NCBI RefSeq assembly: GCF_003425685.1
Contig: NZ_QJKM01000009.1
Location: 186,001-250,000 of the forward strand
Direction: 5' to 3'
Source: Rhizobium terrae
Lineage (GTDB): Bacteria > Pseudomonadota > Alphaproteobacteria > Rhizobiales > Rhizobiaceae
Length of the DNA stretch: 64,000 bases
The translations under genes and the position numbers were made by a program. Shown here piece by piece: positions 35,953-43,960 of the stretch. Every line of letters begins with the position of its first letter. Within the stretch, counting starts at the first letter, position 1. A model generated the notes under the pieces. That model was not told the DNA's origin, made no database searches, and saw nothing but the letters and a program-made list of their open reading frames with translations.

Positions 35953-36584
35953 GCGATTTTCCCCTTTATTCGGCGCGCGACTTCCGCCGCCGGGCGCTGA
36001 ACCAGAACGGCGGGCCGATCGACCATGCCTGGCGCGACCATGGCGACCACCTGCTCAACCCGACGCTGGTCGATCTCGCCGCAGGGCTGAAGCTCAAGGA
36101 TGCGGCCGTGCTGGTGCCGGTCGTCGACGACGGCGACGAGGCAACGATCATCCTCACGCAGCGGACGTCGACTCTACGGAAGCATTCCGGCCAGATCGCC
36201 TTTCCGGGCGGTGCGATCGACCCGGAGGACGTCTCCCCGGAACAGGCGGCGCTGCGCGAGGCGGAGGAGGAGATCGGGCTCGACCGTTCCTTCGTCGAGC
36301 CGCTGTCCCGCCTGCCGACCTATTATGCGGCGACGGGCTTCCGCATTACGCCGGTGCTGTCGGTGGTGACGCGCGGTTTCGATCTGAAGCCCAATCCGAC
36401 GGAGGTCGACGACGTCTTCGAGGTGCCGCTCTCCTTCCTGATGAACGAGGCGAACCATCAGCGCGGCAGCCGCGAATTCAATGGCACGGAGCGGCATTTC
36501 TATCTGATGCCATATGAGGAGCGGAATATCTGGGGCATCACCGCCGGCATTCTCCGCACGCTTTACGAAAGGCTTTATGCATGA
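35949..36584 (+). CDS. Nudix CoA pyrophosphatase-like hydrolase
   Basis: This 211-residue protein shows the CoA-specific Nudix family: an upstream LRKHSGQIAFPGG signature, then the box GGAIDPEDVSPEQAALREAEEEIGL with REAEEEIG intact. Such enzymes cleave CoA or oxidised CoA to 3',5'-ADP and phosphopantetheine. It overlaps its neighbours by 4 bases on each side, so all three genes are translated together. Confidence 0.92.
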   Translation: MSDFPLYSARDFRRRALNQNGGPIDHAWRDHGDHLLNPTLVDLAAGLKLKDAAVLVPVVDDGDEATIILTQRTSTLRKHSGQIAFPGGAIDPEDVSPEQAALREAEEEIGLDRSFVEPLSRLPTYYAATGFRITPVLSVVTRGFDLKPNPTEVDDVFEVPLSFLMNEANHQRGSREFNGTERHFYLMPYEERNIWGITAGILRTLYERLYA

Positions 36585-37843
36585 CCTCGGTCGCCAACGA
36601 GGCCTGGTTCCGCGACGCCGCGCTGCAACGCGTCCTGACGCTCCTCAATGCCGACGGCGGCGAGGCGCGGGTGGCGGGCGGCGCGGTACGCAATGCGCTG
36701 ATGGGACTTCCCGTCGCCGACATCGACGTGGCCACCACGCTTCTGCCGGAAAAGGTGGTGGAGCGGGCGAGGGAGGCCGGCATCAAGCCCGTGCCGACGG
36801 GCATCGAACACGGCACGGTGACGCTGGTGGTCGATGGCCACCCATTCGAGGTGACGACGCTCCGCCGCGACGTCGAGACCGATGGGCGGCGTGCCAAGGT
36901 GGCCTTCGGCACGGACTGGCAGGCGGATGCGGAACGGCGTGACCTGACGATCAATGCACTTTATGCCGACCAGTCGGGCGAGGTGATCGACCTCGTCGAC
37001 GGCCTGCCCGACATTGAGACGCGCACCATTCGTTTCATCGGCGAGGCGGCGGAGCGGATCGCCGAGGATTACCTGCGCATCCTGCGCTTCTTCCGCTTCT
37101 TTGCCCATTACGGGTCCGGCCGCCCCGACGCGGAGGGCCTGCGTGCCTCGGCACGCGCCAGAGACAAGCTTTCGACATTGTCGGCCGAACGTATCTGGGC
37201 GGAAACCAAAAAGCTTCTGTCGGCGGACGATCCCTCCCGGGCACTGCTGTGGATGCGGCAGGCGGGCGTGCTTACTGAAATTCTGCCGGAGACCGAAAAA
37301 TGGGGGATCGACGGCATCCACGGCCTCGTGGCGGCCGAACAGGCGCTCGGCTGGAAACCGGATCCGATGCTGCGGCTTGCGGCGATCGTTCCTCCGGATC
37401 CGGAGCGGCTGGCGGCGCTCGCGAAACGGCTGAAGATGTCGAATGCGGAAGCCGCGCGACTGGCGGCCTGGGCCGCCGCGCCCGTGCCGCCGGACGAGGT
37501 GACGGATGTCGGCTTCGACAGGTTGCTCTATCGGCATGGGGCGGACGGATTGGTGATGCGGTTGAAGCTGGCGCTGGCGACGGCCAGAAGCGGCGTCGAA
37601 ACGGATCCCGCCTCGATGCGCAAGGCGGCACGGCTTTCGGTTCTCCTGAAACGAGCCGAAGGTTATGCCAAACCCGTATTTCCCCTGAGCGGCGCCGATA
37701 TCGTCGCGGCCGGCGTTCCGGCGGGCAAGCGCGTAGGGGAAATCGTGAAGACGCTGGAGGATTTCTGGGTCGAACGCAACTTCTCCCCCGACCGGGCGGC
37801 ACTGACCGCCCGGCTCGATGCCATGATCCGCGATTCGCTCTGA
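36581..37843 (+). CDS. cca: CCA tRNA nucleotidyltransferase
   Basis: This 420-residue class II nucleotidyltransferase adds or repairs the 3' CCA of tRNAs. The head domain shows RVAGGAVRNALMGLPVADID with the catalytic Asp pair in DID, then TLRRDVETDG and ERRDLTINALY, and IAEDYLRILRFFRF in the neck. Bacterial poly(A) polymerase is related, but its extended basic C-terminus is not seen. It is the last gene of the DUF1285-Nudix-cca run. Confidence 0.93.
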   Translation: MTSVANEAWFRDAALQRVLTLLNADGGEARVAGGAVRNALMGLPVADIDVATTLLPEKVVERAREAGIKPVPTGIEHGTVTLVVDGHPFEVTTLRRDVETDGRRAKVAFGTDWQADAERRDLTINALYADQSGEVIDLVDGLPDIETRTIRFIGEAAERIAEDYLRILRFFRFFAHYGSGRPDAEGLRASARARDKLSTLSAERIWAETKKLLSADDPSRALLWMRQAGVLTEILPETEKWGIDGIHGLVAAEQALGWKPDPMLRLAAIVPPDPERLAALAKRLKMSNAEAARLAAWAAAPVPPDEVTDVGFDRLLYRHGADGLVMRLKLALATARSGVETDPASMRKAARLSVLLKRAEGYAKPVFPLSGADIVAAGVPAGKRVGEIVKTLEDFWVERNFSPDRAALTARLDAMIRDSL

Positions 37844-37949
37844 CTCCGGCGCCTGATTGCAGACGGTATGCGGACCTGGTCGAGAAGCGGCAAGGTTCCC
37901 GCCATTCAACAGTCTGCCAGCGTGACCGCGGATATCGACAACATCGCCC

Positions 37950-38141
37950 TCACGCGGCTTCGGCGCTGCCTTCGTCGCGAATGCGCGCCTTGATGTTCTC
38001 GACCATGTTCTCGCGGATGATTTCCTCGCCGTGGGCGGTGCGCATGTGTTCGACCGCGCGGCGGACGACTTCGGCATCTTCCTCGGCGCGGGTATGCCAC
38101 TGGCAGCCGGGCACGAGCGTGCCGCATTCGAACAGTCGCAT
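37950..38141 (-). CDS. DUF1059 small protein
   Basis: This 63-residue protein starts at ATG 38141 behind AGGAGG at 8 bases. The sequence MRLFECGTLVPGCQWHTRAE and VEHMRTAHGEEI matches DUF1059, a small family with two Cys and a paired His pattern suggestive of zinc binding. Function unknown. It lies alone on the minus strand, and the next small gene ends 103 bases upstream. Confidence 0.8.
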   Translation of the reverse strand: MRLFECGTLVPGCQWHTRAEEDAEVVRRAVEHMRTAHGEEIIRENMVENIKARIRDEGSAEAA

Positions 38142-38244
38142 GGCATTTCCTCCTGTCATCGTTGAACCGGAAGCCGGCAGGCATCTCCTCCTGCCGCCGG
38201 CCTCAGGCCGATAACTCGGAACCGTCCGTTCCCGTTCCCGCGTG

Positions 38245-38514
38245 CTATTCGGAAAGCGCCCAGGCGTGGAAGACGGATGGCTGTTCCACAACTCGCATCC
38301 GGGCAGGCTCGTCATTGGCAGCCGATGTGTGCACCTGCTTGCCGGCGAGCTGCCGCTTTACCTGCTCGACATAGAAGGAATGCGGAAGTTCACCCGCCGT
38401 TCGCGCACGCATTTCCGTCGCGAGCCGGTCGAGCATTTCAGGGGTATCGAGAGAGCGGAGCGTGTCCCTGGTTGTGGGCACGTCCGGCTTTGGCACGCTG
38501 TTCGACGCAATCAT
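38245..38514 (-). CDS. Small protein of unknown function
   Basis: This 89-residue frame from ATG 38514 has GGAGGAG about 8 bases upstream, which argues that it is real. It reads MIASNSVPKPDVPTTRDTLR, with helical, charged content and no membrane segment. A middle part, LATEMRARTAGELPHSFYVEQ, resembles short regulatory or ribosome-associated proteins only loosely. No family assigned. Confidence 0.55.
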   Translation of the reverse strand: MIASNSVPKPDVPTTRDTLRSLDTPEMLDRLATEMRARTAGELPHSFYVEQVKRQLAGKQVHTSAANDEPARMRVVEQPSVFHAWALSE

Positions 38515-38641
38515 GGCGACTCTCCTCCAGTGCAACCGGAGGGAGACTATCACCAGAGCGCTGATTCCGATACCGCATTTGTTAATGGCGAGATCTTATG
38601 GCCTCTTGCGTATCCATATTAATATTCCTGAATTTGCTAAT

Positions 38642-39556
38642 CTAAGGCCACCTTACAACCGGAGGCAGCGAAGACAGGATGGATTCGACATTCCCGCCGG
38701 TCTTCAGTCCGAAGATCGTGCCGCGATCATAGAGCAGGTTGAATTCGACGTAACGCCCCCGGCGGATCAGCTGCTCGTCGCGGTCTTCCTCCGTCCAGGG
38801 TTTGTTGAAATTGGATCTGACGATCTTAGGATAGACGAGATTGAAGGCACGGCCGACATCTTGAACGAAGGCGAAATCCGCATCCCATCCGCCTTTGTTT
38901 TCTTCCGAATGAAGCCAGTCGAAGAAGATGCCGCCGATGCCGCGCGGCTCGTTGCGGTGTTTCAGGAAGAAGTAGTCGTCGCACCAGGCTTTGTAACGAC
39001 CGTAATCCGCTACGGTCTCGTGGCGCTTGCAGGTGATTTCCATGACCCGATGGAAAAGGGTGCTGTCGGCATCGGTCTGGTTGCGGCGGCTGTCAAGCAC
39101 GGGCGTAAGGTCGGCGCCGCCGCCGAACCAGTTGCTCGACGTCACGACCATGCGCGTGTTCATGTGGACGGCGGGCACGTTGGGATTGACCGGATGAGCA
39201 ATCAGCGAGATGCCGGATGCCCAGAAGCTCGGGTCCTCCTCGGCGCCCGGTATCTGGCTGCGGAAGTCGGGAGAGAATTCGCCGTGGACGGTGGACGTGT
39301 GGACGCCGACCTTTTCGAAGACCCGGCCGTCCATCATCGACATCCTGCCGCCGCCGCCCGCGCCGCCGTCGCGCAGCCAGTCCTTCTTCTTGAAGCGGCC
39401 GGGCTCCTGGTCTGCAAGCGGGCCGGTGAGCTCGTCCTCCAAAGCTTCGAAGGAGGCGCATATCGTGTCGCGCAGGCTTTCGAACCAGGCCTTGGCGGTG
39501 GCCTTCTTGTCTTCGATGTCTTCGGGCAGCCCCTTGGGCAGTTGCGGCCGTTCCAT
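38642..39556 (-). CDS. hemF: Aerobic coproporphyrinogen III oxidase
   Basis: HemF uses oxygen to decarboxylate coproporphyrinogen III to protoporphyrinogen IX in haem synthesis. The 304-residue length is standard. Conserved blocks are present: [60 protein letters not shown] and [23 protein letters not shown] 39556 follows AGGGAAG. The gene is single on the minus strand. The oxygen-independent counterpart HemN is not in this window. Confidence 0.96.
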   Translation of the reverse strand: MERPQLPKGLPEDIEDKKATAKAWFESLRDTICASFEALEDELTGPLADQEPGRFKKKDWLRDGGAGGGGRMSMMDGRVFEKVGVHTSTVHGEFSPDFRSQIPGAEEDPSFWASGISLIAHPVNPNVPAVHMNTRMVVTSSNWFGGGADLTPVLDSRRNQTDADSTLFHRVMEITCKRHETVADYGRYKAWCDDYFFLKHRNEPRGIGGIFFDWLHSEENKGGWDADFAFVQDVGRAFNLVYPKIVRSNFNKPWTEEDRDEQLIRRGRYVEFNLLYDRGTIFGLKTGGNVESILSSLPPVVRWP

Positions 39557-39731
39557 GTCGTCTTCCCTCTCGCCATCCCCTTGGCGCGATTCGCATTTCT
39601 TCCAGCTTCAGTTAGCAGGCATGGCTTTCGCGGGCCATTCCATTGCTTGTTATCGATGGAAATTGAGACTCGCAAAGCGCCGGCGGACACATTACGTTTA
39701 CTTCTCGTAAAGGTGCGGATCAGAGGCTTTC

Positions 39732-39989
39732 ATGGCGAAATTCACACCCCCGCCGCTCGACGGGTTGAAACGCAGGATCGAACGCCACCGGCAGGAAAAG
39801 GCCGGCGAACGACCCGGCATGTTCGTGCGGCAGACCTTCCAGCTTTCGCGGCAAGAGGCGCGCGAAAAGGCGCGCGAATGGTTCGACGAATTTCCGAAAG
39901 CCGCCTACTGGACGGAGGTCGAGAGCTGGCGCCAGCTGGATGGCGACCGGATCGAGTTCACCATGCGGCGACTGCCGACAGCGGATTGA
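39732..39989 (+). CDS. Small conserved protein, unknown function
   Basis: This 85-residue basic protein reads MAKFTPPPLDGLKRRIERHRQ with a central FQLSRQEAREKAREWFDEFPKAAYWTEVESW. AGAGG lies about 6 bases before ATG 39732. No signal peptide or membrane helix is visible. It is the sort of short conserved gene often seen in Rhizobiales; I cannot name a family. It ends 12 bases before a convergent gene. Confidence 0.65.
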   Translation: MAKFTPPPLDGLKRRIERHRQEKAGERPGMFVRQTFQLSRQEAREKAREWFDEFPKAAYWTEVESWRQLDGDRIEFTMRRLPTAD

Positions 39990-40001
39990 TCCGGAAACCC
40001 T

Positions 40002-40439
40002 TCATTGCGGGTCTTCGTAAGTGTAGAGGGCGCACATCTCGCCGCTGCTTTTCGGCGCGTTCCGGCCGGTAAAGACGGCGATCGCCGTCATTCCGCCGGA
40101 AATCCCCCAGCTGGCGACATAGGTGACCTTGCCCGAGCCGCAGAGCCGGTTGCCGTTTTCAAGCTCCGGATCGGCCGGTTCCGCGACCTTGTAGACGGAA
40201 GCCGGAACACGTTTGCCGTCGACCCGGAAATTGTCGGCGACGAGATCGGAAAATTCGAGCGCCTCGTCGTTTTCGAAGGTGATGCCGAAATCATCCATCC
40301 AGACGTCGCCGGTGATGCTCATCGCCGTCTTGCTTACCGCCGAATAATGGTCGGCCTCCTGCGAAAACGCGGGCAGGGCCGCCGCGGCGACAAAGGCAAG
40401 TGCGACGGGATAGTGGAACAGGCGGCGGATATGGCGCAT
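40002..40439 (-). CDS. Exported protein of unknown function
   Basis: This 145-residue protein starts at ATG 40439, with AAGGG upstream, and has a clear signal peptide (residues 1-26, basic MRHIRRLF then a hydrophobic core ending PAFSQ). The mature part is beta-rich (YSAVSKTAMSITGDVWMDDFGITFEND) and holds two Cys (LCGSG and EMCALY) that may pair in the periplasm. No family is recognised. Confidence 0.7.
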   Translation of the reverse strand: MRHIRRLFHYPVALAFVAAAALPAFSQEADHYSAVSKTAMSITGDVWMDDFGITFENDEALEFSDLVADNFRVDGKRVPASVYKVAEPADPELENGNRLCGSGKVTYVASWGISGGMTAIAVFTGRNAPKSSGEMCALYTYEDPQ

Positions 40440-40700
40440 CGGAACCCTTGGGAGACGGAGGGAGACTGTCGATCGCAACATATGCGATCATCCGCGCCTG
40501 GCCCATGGCCTTTGCCAGGTTTCGCCGGGTTTTTCTGACGATGCCGAAAGTCAGCAGGACATCCGGAACGTTTTTTTGCCGACGGCGGGTCGGCCCTGTC
40601 GAGCGCCGCCGGCCGGGCCAGCATCCCGCGCGATGCTTGCTCGTGCCCCGCGTCGGTGCCACGATGCAGTGCGGCAGCAAAAGCAAACTTTCTGGCGCAA

Positions 40701-41180
40701 TTAATGTGTGTCTTCGTGTCTCTCGTTCTCCAGCAGAAGCGGTCCCGCGCCTTTTTCGCCGAGTTCGTCGGAGGGATTTCGCAAGGGACAGTCGTGCATC
40801 GACAGGCAGCCGCAGCCGATGCAGCCGGTGAGCTGGTCGCGAAGGGCCGTAAGGCTGGCGATGCGCTGGTCGAGCTGGTGCTTCCAGGTCGCGGAAAGTC
40901 GTTCCCAATCCTTCGCCGTCAGCGGCCGGTCGTGCGGCAGGACCGAAAGCGCCTCGCCGATTTCCGAAAGCGGTATGCCGGTCCGTTGCGCCACCTTGAT
41001 GACGGCGACCCGGCGCAGCACGGCGCGCGGATAACGCCGCTGATTGCCGCGGTTGCGGCGGCTCTCGATCAGGCCCTTGGTTTCGTAGAAATGCAGGGTC
41101 GAAACCGCCACGCCGCTGCGTTCCGCGACTTCGCCGACGGTCAGTTCCAAGGGCAGGCGCCCGTGCGGATTTTTCTTCAT
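40701..41180 (-). CDS. soxR: Redox-sensing regulator SoxR
   Basis: This 159-residue MerR-family regulator has [25 protein letters not shown] and the SoxR [2Fe-2S] site [12 protein letters not shown] (CxxCxCx5C). Redox-cycling compounds oxidise the cluster and activate transcription. Upstream lies a palindromic operator (41191-41210) just 10 bases before ATG 41180. On the minus strand TATAAA (41216-41211), with TTGTCT 16 bases before it, would start transcription inside that operator, consistent with autorepression. In non-enteric bacteria SoxR usually controls efflux or oxidoreductase genes rather than soxS; no soxS is present. Confidence 0.93.
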   Translation of the reverse strand: MKKNPHGRLPLELTVGEVAERSGVAVSTLHFYETKGLIESRRNRGNQRRYPRAVLRRVAVIKVAQRTGIPLSEIGEALSVLPHDRPLTAKDWERLSATWKHQLDQRIASLTALRDQLTGCIGCGCLSMHDCPLRNPSDELGEKGAGPLLLENERHEDTH

Positions 41181-41190
41181 TCTGCCGTTG

Positions 41191-41210
41191 ACCTCAATAT
41201 TGCTTGAGGT
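41191..41210. promoter_or_regulatory. SoxR operator
   Basis: ACCTCAA (41191-41197) and TTGAGGT (41204-41210) form a perfect inverted repeat with a 6-base centre, matching the known CCTCAAG/CTTGAGG SoxR box. On the plus strand it sits between TTGACC (41189-41194) and TTATAG (41212-41217), so SoxR could also drive rightward transcription. Confidence 0.75.
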
Positions 41211-41220
41211 TTTATAGCAG

Positions 41221-41262
41221 GGACTCCTTCAAAGACAAACAGGCAAAGACAAACGGGAGTCC
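41221..41262. repeat. Direct repeats enclosed by an inverted repeat next to the SoxR operator
   Basis: Two copies of CAAAGACAAAC (41230-41240 and 41244-41254) are flanked by GGACTCC (41221-41227) and GGAGTCC (41256-41262). The whole sits just downstream of the possible rightward SoxR promoter and upstream of soxR itself. It may be the start of a structured RNA, the loop of the nptA-side terminator, or a second binding site. Confidence 0.5.
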
Positions 41263-41303
41263 AGGTGATGAGTTCAGGGATCGTTCGGGAAGCCGGCCGG
41301 GTA

Positions 41304-42956
41304 TCAGGCCTGCGGTTCGGCATGGCGCAGGCGGCTTTCGACCAGCACGCCGCTGTCGTCAAGGATGGGGTGGGCGACCGAGACGATATGGGCGTTGATG
41401 CGCTTCAGGTCGCGCAGCATGTCGAGATGCAGAGAGCTCGTCTGCAGGCTCTCCATCCGTCCGTCGCGCAGGCGCTCGAGATGGCGCTCGGCGGACCGTT
41501 TTTCCATGCGGCGGACGTCGACCTTGATCTCCATAAGATGGCGGGCGAGATTGAAATCGCCCGTCTGGAAGATGGTCTGGGCAGTGCGCAGGTTGTCGAT
41601 CGTCAGGTTGAAGAAGTTCCTGAGCTCTTCGTACCCGTCATCGGAGAATTTGAGGCCGTTCGCGATCTTTTTGCGCACCTGATCGCAAATGCCCTTTTCG
41701 ATGATGTCGCCGATATGTTCGAGGTTGATGGCATAGTCGATGATGGCGATGGACCGGCGCGCATTTTCGCCATCCAGGCCGTCGCGGCCGAGTTTCGAAA
41801 GGTAAATCTTGACCTCTTGCTGGAGGTTGTCGACGCGCTTCTCCAGCGCGGCAATTTCGGCAAGTGGGGCAAGATCGTTGTTCTTGAAGGCGTTTTCAGT
41901 GCGGATCAGCATGCGCTCGACGGCGTCGCCAACGCCGAGCACCTCGCGGGTCGCATTGGCCAGCGCCATGACGGGATTGTCGAGCGCTTGCGGGTCGAGG
42001 AAGCGCGGACCGCTGTCGGGCTGCGGGTCGTCGGCAATGAGCCGGGTGGTAAGCCGTGAGACGAGGCCGGAAAAGGGCCAGGCGATCAGCGCCAGCAGAA
42101 TGTTGAAGGCGAGGTGGGCATCGACCGGCAGTTTTTCGGGAGACAGCGGCAGCGCCTGCATGGCCTCCGCTCCGAAACCCGCAAGCGGCAAGGCGATGGT
42201 GCAGCCGGTGGCCCGGACGATCAGATTGCCGAGCGTGATGCGGCGGGCTGTGGCCGGGCCCGAAAGTGTCGCTACAAGAGGTGGTATCGCGCCGCCGAGA
42301 TTGGCGCCGAGGATCAGTACCACGATCAGTCCCGTCGAGACGATGCCCGTGGAGGCCAGCGACAGGATCAGGACGACCACGGCCAGGCTTGAAGAGGAAA
42401 CGAAGGCCAGCGCTGCGGAAAGGATCAGCGCGACCGGCCAGGCGTTGTCGAGCAGGCCGATGAAGGCTGCGAGCGCCGGCGACTGGCGCAGAGGTTCGGT
42501 CGCCAGCCCGAGCAGATGCAGCGAGAGCAGCATGAGGCCGACCCCGATCAGCGCCGTTCCGGCACCCTGCCGGGCGCTGGAGCGGCCCTTGAGGAGGACG
42601 ATACCGATGAGGATGATCAGAGGCGACAGCCATTCGATGCCGGTTGCAACCAGCCATGCGGTGACGGCTGTGCCGACATTGGCGCCGAGCAGGACGACCT
42701 GCGCCATACGCGGGCGGATCAAATCACGCTCGGCGAAGGAGGCAACCGTCAGCGCCGTTGCCGTCGAACTCTGTAGCGCAACGGTGGCGAGGAGGCCGGA
42801 GAGGAACGAACGGAAACCGCTTTTCGTGCCGGTTGCAAGGCCGCTTCGCAAACGCGTCCCGAAAGCTCGGGTCACGCCGTCCTTCACCTGCGCCAGGCCG
42901 AACAACAGCAGCGCCACAGCCCCGAGAAGGTTAATGATAACGATCGTGGATTGCAT
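41304..42956 (-). CDS. Na+/phosphate cotransporter-like protein (NptA/PhoU type)
   Basis: This 550-residue protein has an N-terminal membrane domain of about eight helices built from two Na/Pi_cotrans repeats, each with a QSS-like signature (ATVALQSSTATALTV, LAFVSSSSLAVVV). A helical PhoU-like cytoplasmic domain follows (about 340-540). It probably imports phosphate with sodium under high-phosphate conditions. ATG 42956 follows AGGAG at 8 bases. It is downstream of trmL on the same strand with a 124-base gap. Confidence 0.9.
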   Translation of the reverse strand: MQSTIVIINLLGAVALLLFGLAQVKDGVTRAFGTRLRSGLATGTKSGFRSFLSGLLATVALQSSTATALTVASFAERDLIRPRMAQVVLLGANVGTAVTAWLVATGIEWLSPLIILIGIVLLKGRSSARQGAGTALIGVGLMLLSLHLLGLATEPLRQSPALAAFIGLLDNAWPVALILSAALAFVSSSSLAVVVLILSLASTGIVSTGLIVVLILGANLGGAIPPLVATLSGPATARRITLGNLIVRATGCTIALPLAGFGAEAMQALPLSPEKLPVDAHLAFNILLALIAWPFSGLVSRLTTRLIADDPQPDSGPRFLDPQALDNPVMALANATREVLGVGDAVERMLIRTENAFKNNDLAPLAEIAALEKRVDNLQQEVKIYLSKLGRDGLDGENARRSIAIIDYAINLEHIGDIIEKGICDQVRKKIANGLKFSDDGYEELRNFFNLTIDNLRTAQTIFQTGDFNLARHLMEIKVDVRRMEKRSAERHLERLRDGRMESLQTSSLHLDMLRDLKRINAHIVSVAHPILDDSGVLVESRLRHAEPQA

Positions 42957-43080
42957 GCGGGCGCTCCTCATTCGGCACAGAACGGGCAGCGATTTTCAGT
43001 TGCCGGCTAATGAATATAAGCCGCCTGCACGCGTGTGCATAGTGCCAATTACGGCAATTTCCAACAGGCGGCGTACCGTA

Positions 43081-43566
43081 TTAGTTCCAGCTCGTCTGGC
43101 GCAGCGCTTCGCCGGCGATCATTGCTGCCGAGACGGCGACGTTGATCGATCGCTGGCCCTCGACCATGGGGATCAGTACGCGCGCATCGGCCTCCTCGTG
43201 GACATGATCCGGTACGCCGGCGCTCTCACGGCCGAAGAGAAGGATATCGTCCGGCCGGAAATCGAAGCGGGTATAGGGGAGGGCGGCTTTTGTGGAGGCG
43301 AGGACAAGGCGCCGGCAATTTTCGCGCCGCCATTGGTCGAACCGCTGCCAGTTGACGTGGCGGGTGAGCGTGACGCTCGCGAGATAATCCATCCCCGAGC
43401 GTTTGAGGTTCCGGTCGGATATGTCGAAGCCGGCGGGTTCGATGATGTCGACCGACAGGCCGAGACAGGCGGCAAGGCGCAGGATCGTTCCGGTATTGCC
43501 GGGAATGTCGGGCTGGTAGAGGGCGATGCGAAGCCCCGGGAGAGCAAGGTTGGAAATACCGTTCAT
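43081..43566 (-). CDS. trmL: tRNA (cytidine(34)-2'-O)-methyltransferase TrmL
   Basis: TrmL 2'-O-methylates the wobble base of certain leucine tRNAs. This 161-residue protein is the small, single-domain SPOUT type, with YQPDIPGNTGTILRLAAC near the start, LFGRESAGVPDHVH as the knot region and IPMVEGQRSINVAVSAAM as the cofactor-binding loop. AAGGACAGGGC precedes ATG 43566. A perfect-SD mini-ORF on the opposite strand begins 190 bases away. Confidence 0.92.
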   Translation of the reverse strand: MNGISNLALPGLRIALYQPDIPGNTGTILRLAACLGLSVDIIEPAGFDISDRNLKRSGMDYLASVTLTRHVNWQRFDQWRRENCRRLVLASTKAALPYTRFDFRPDDILLFGRESAGVPDHVHEEADARVLIPMVEGQRSINVAVSAAMIAGEALRQTSWN

Positions 43567-43756
43567 GCCCTGTCCTTACGGGAAACCGCTGCCCGCCCTC
43601 AAGGCCTTTCGAAACGCGCCGAGTCTGTGATGCCTCCGCAACATCGGTGGCGACATAAACGTCGTGAATGGAAGTATCAGCAGATTTGGTCTTTTCAATT
43701 TTGGCATGAGAGGCTAGAACGCTTCCACTTGCCAACGCTCACACAAGGAGGCCCAC

Positions 43757-43813
43757 ATGGATATGACCGTGCTCACGCGCCTCCGCTGCCGGATTTCCAT
43801 TCTTCTGGCCTAG
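43757..43813 (+). CDS. Short upstream ORF before the first ABC exporter gene
   Basis: An 18-codon frame, MDMTVLTRLRCRISILLA, has a perfect AAGGAGG five bases before its ATG, stronger than the ribosome site of the exporter gene 148 bases downstream. It ends in TAG, followed by a GGCCG/CGGCC hairpin near 43860. A ribosome-arrest leader or a small membrane peptide are possibilities. Its sequence holds no run of one amino acid, so a simple amino-acid attenuator is less likely. Confidence 0.5.
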   Translation: MDMTVLTRLRCRISILLA

Positions 43814-43960
43814 GCGTTTCGCGGTTTCACGCAAGTTTTTCCTTTCCTGACCCGCTACGTGGCCGTTACGCGGCCCCGCTATCTGAGTTATTTGCCGTTT
43901 GATTCAATGCGTCGTTCTTGCGCGCGGGTCTTGCGGCTTTCCGATTTACGGAGCGATTTC

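Noticed and set aside
41809..43902. 697-codon plus-strand frame across the Na/Pi transporter and trmL genes
   Set aside because: It runs opposite two well-supported genes and reads as Ser/Arg/Ala-rich noise without domains.
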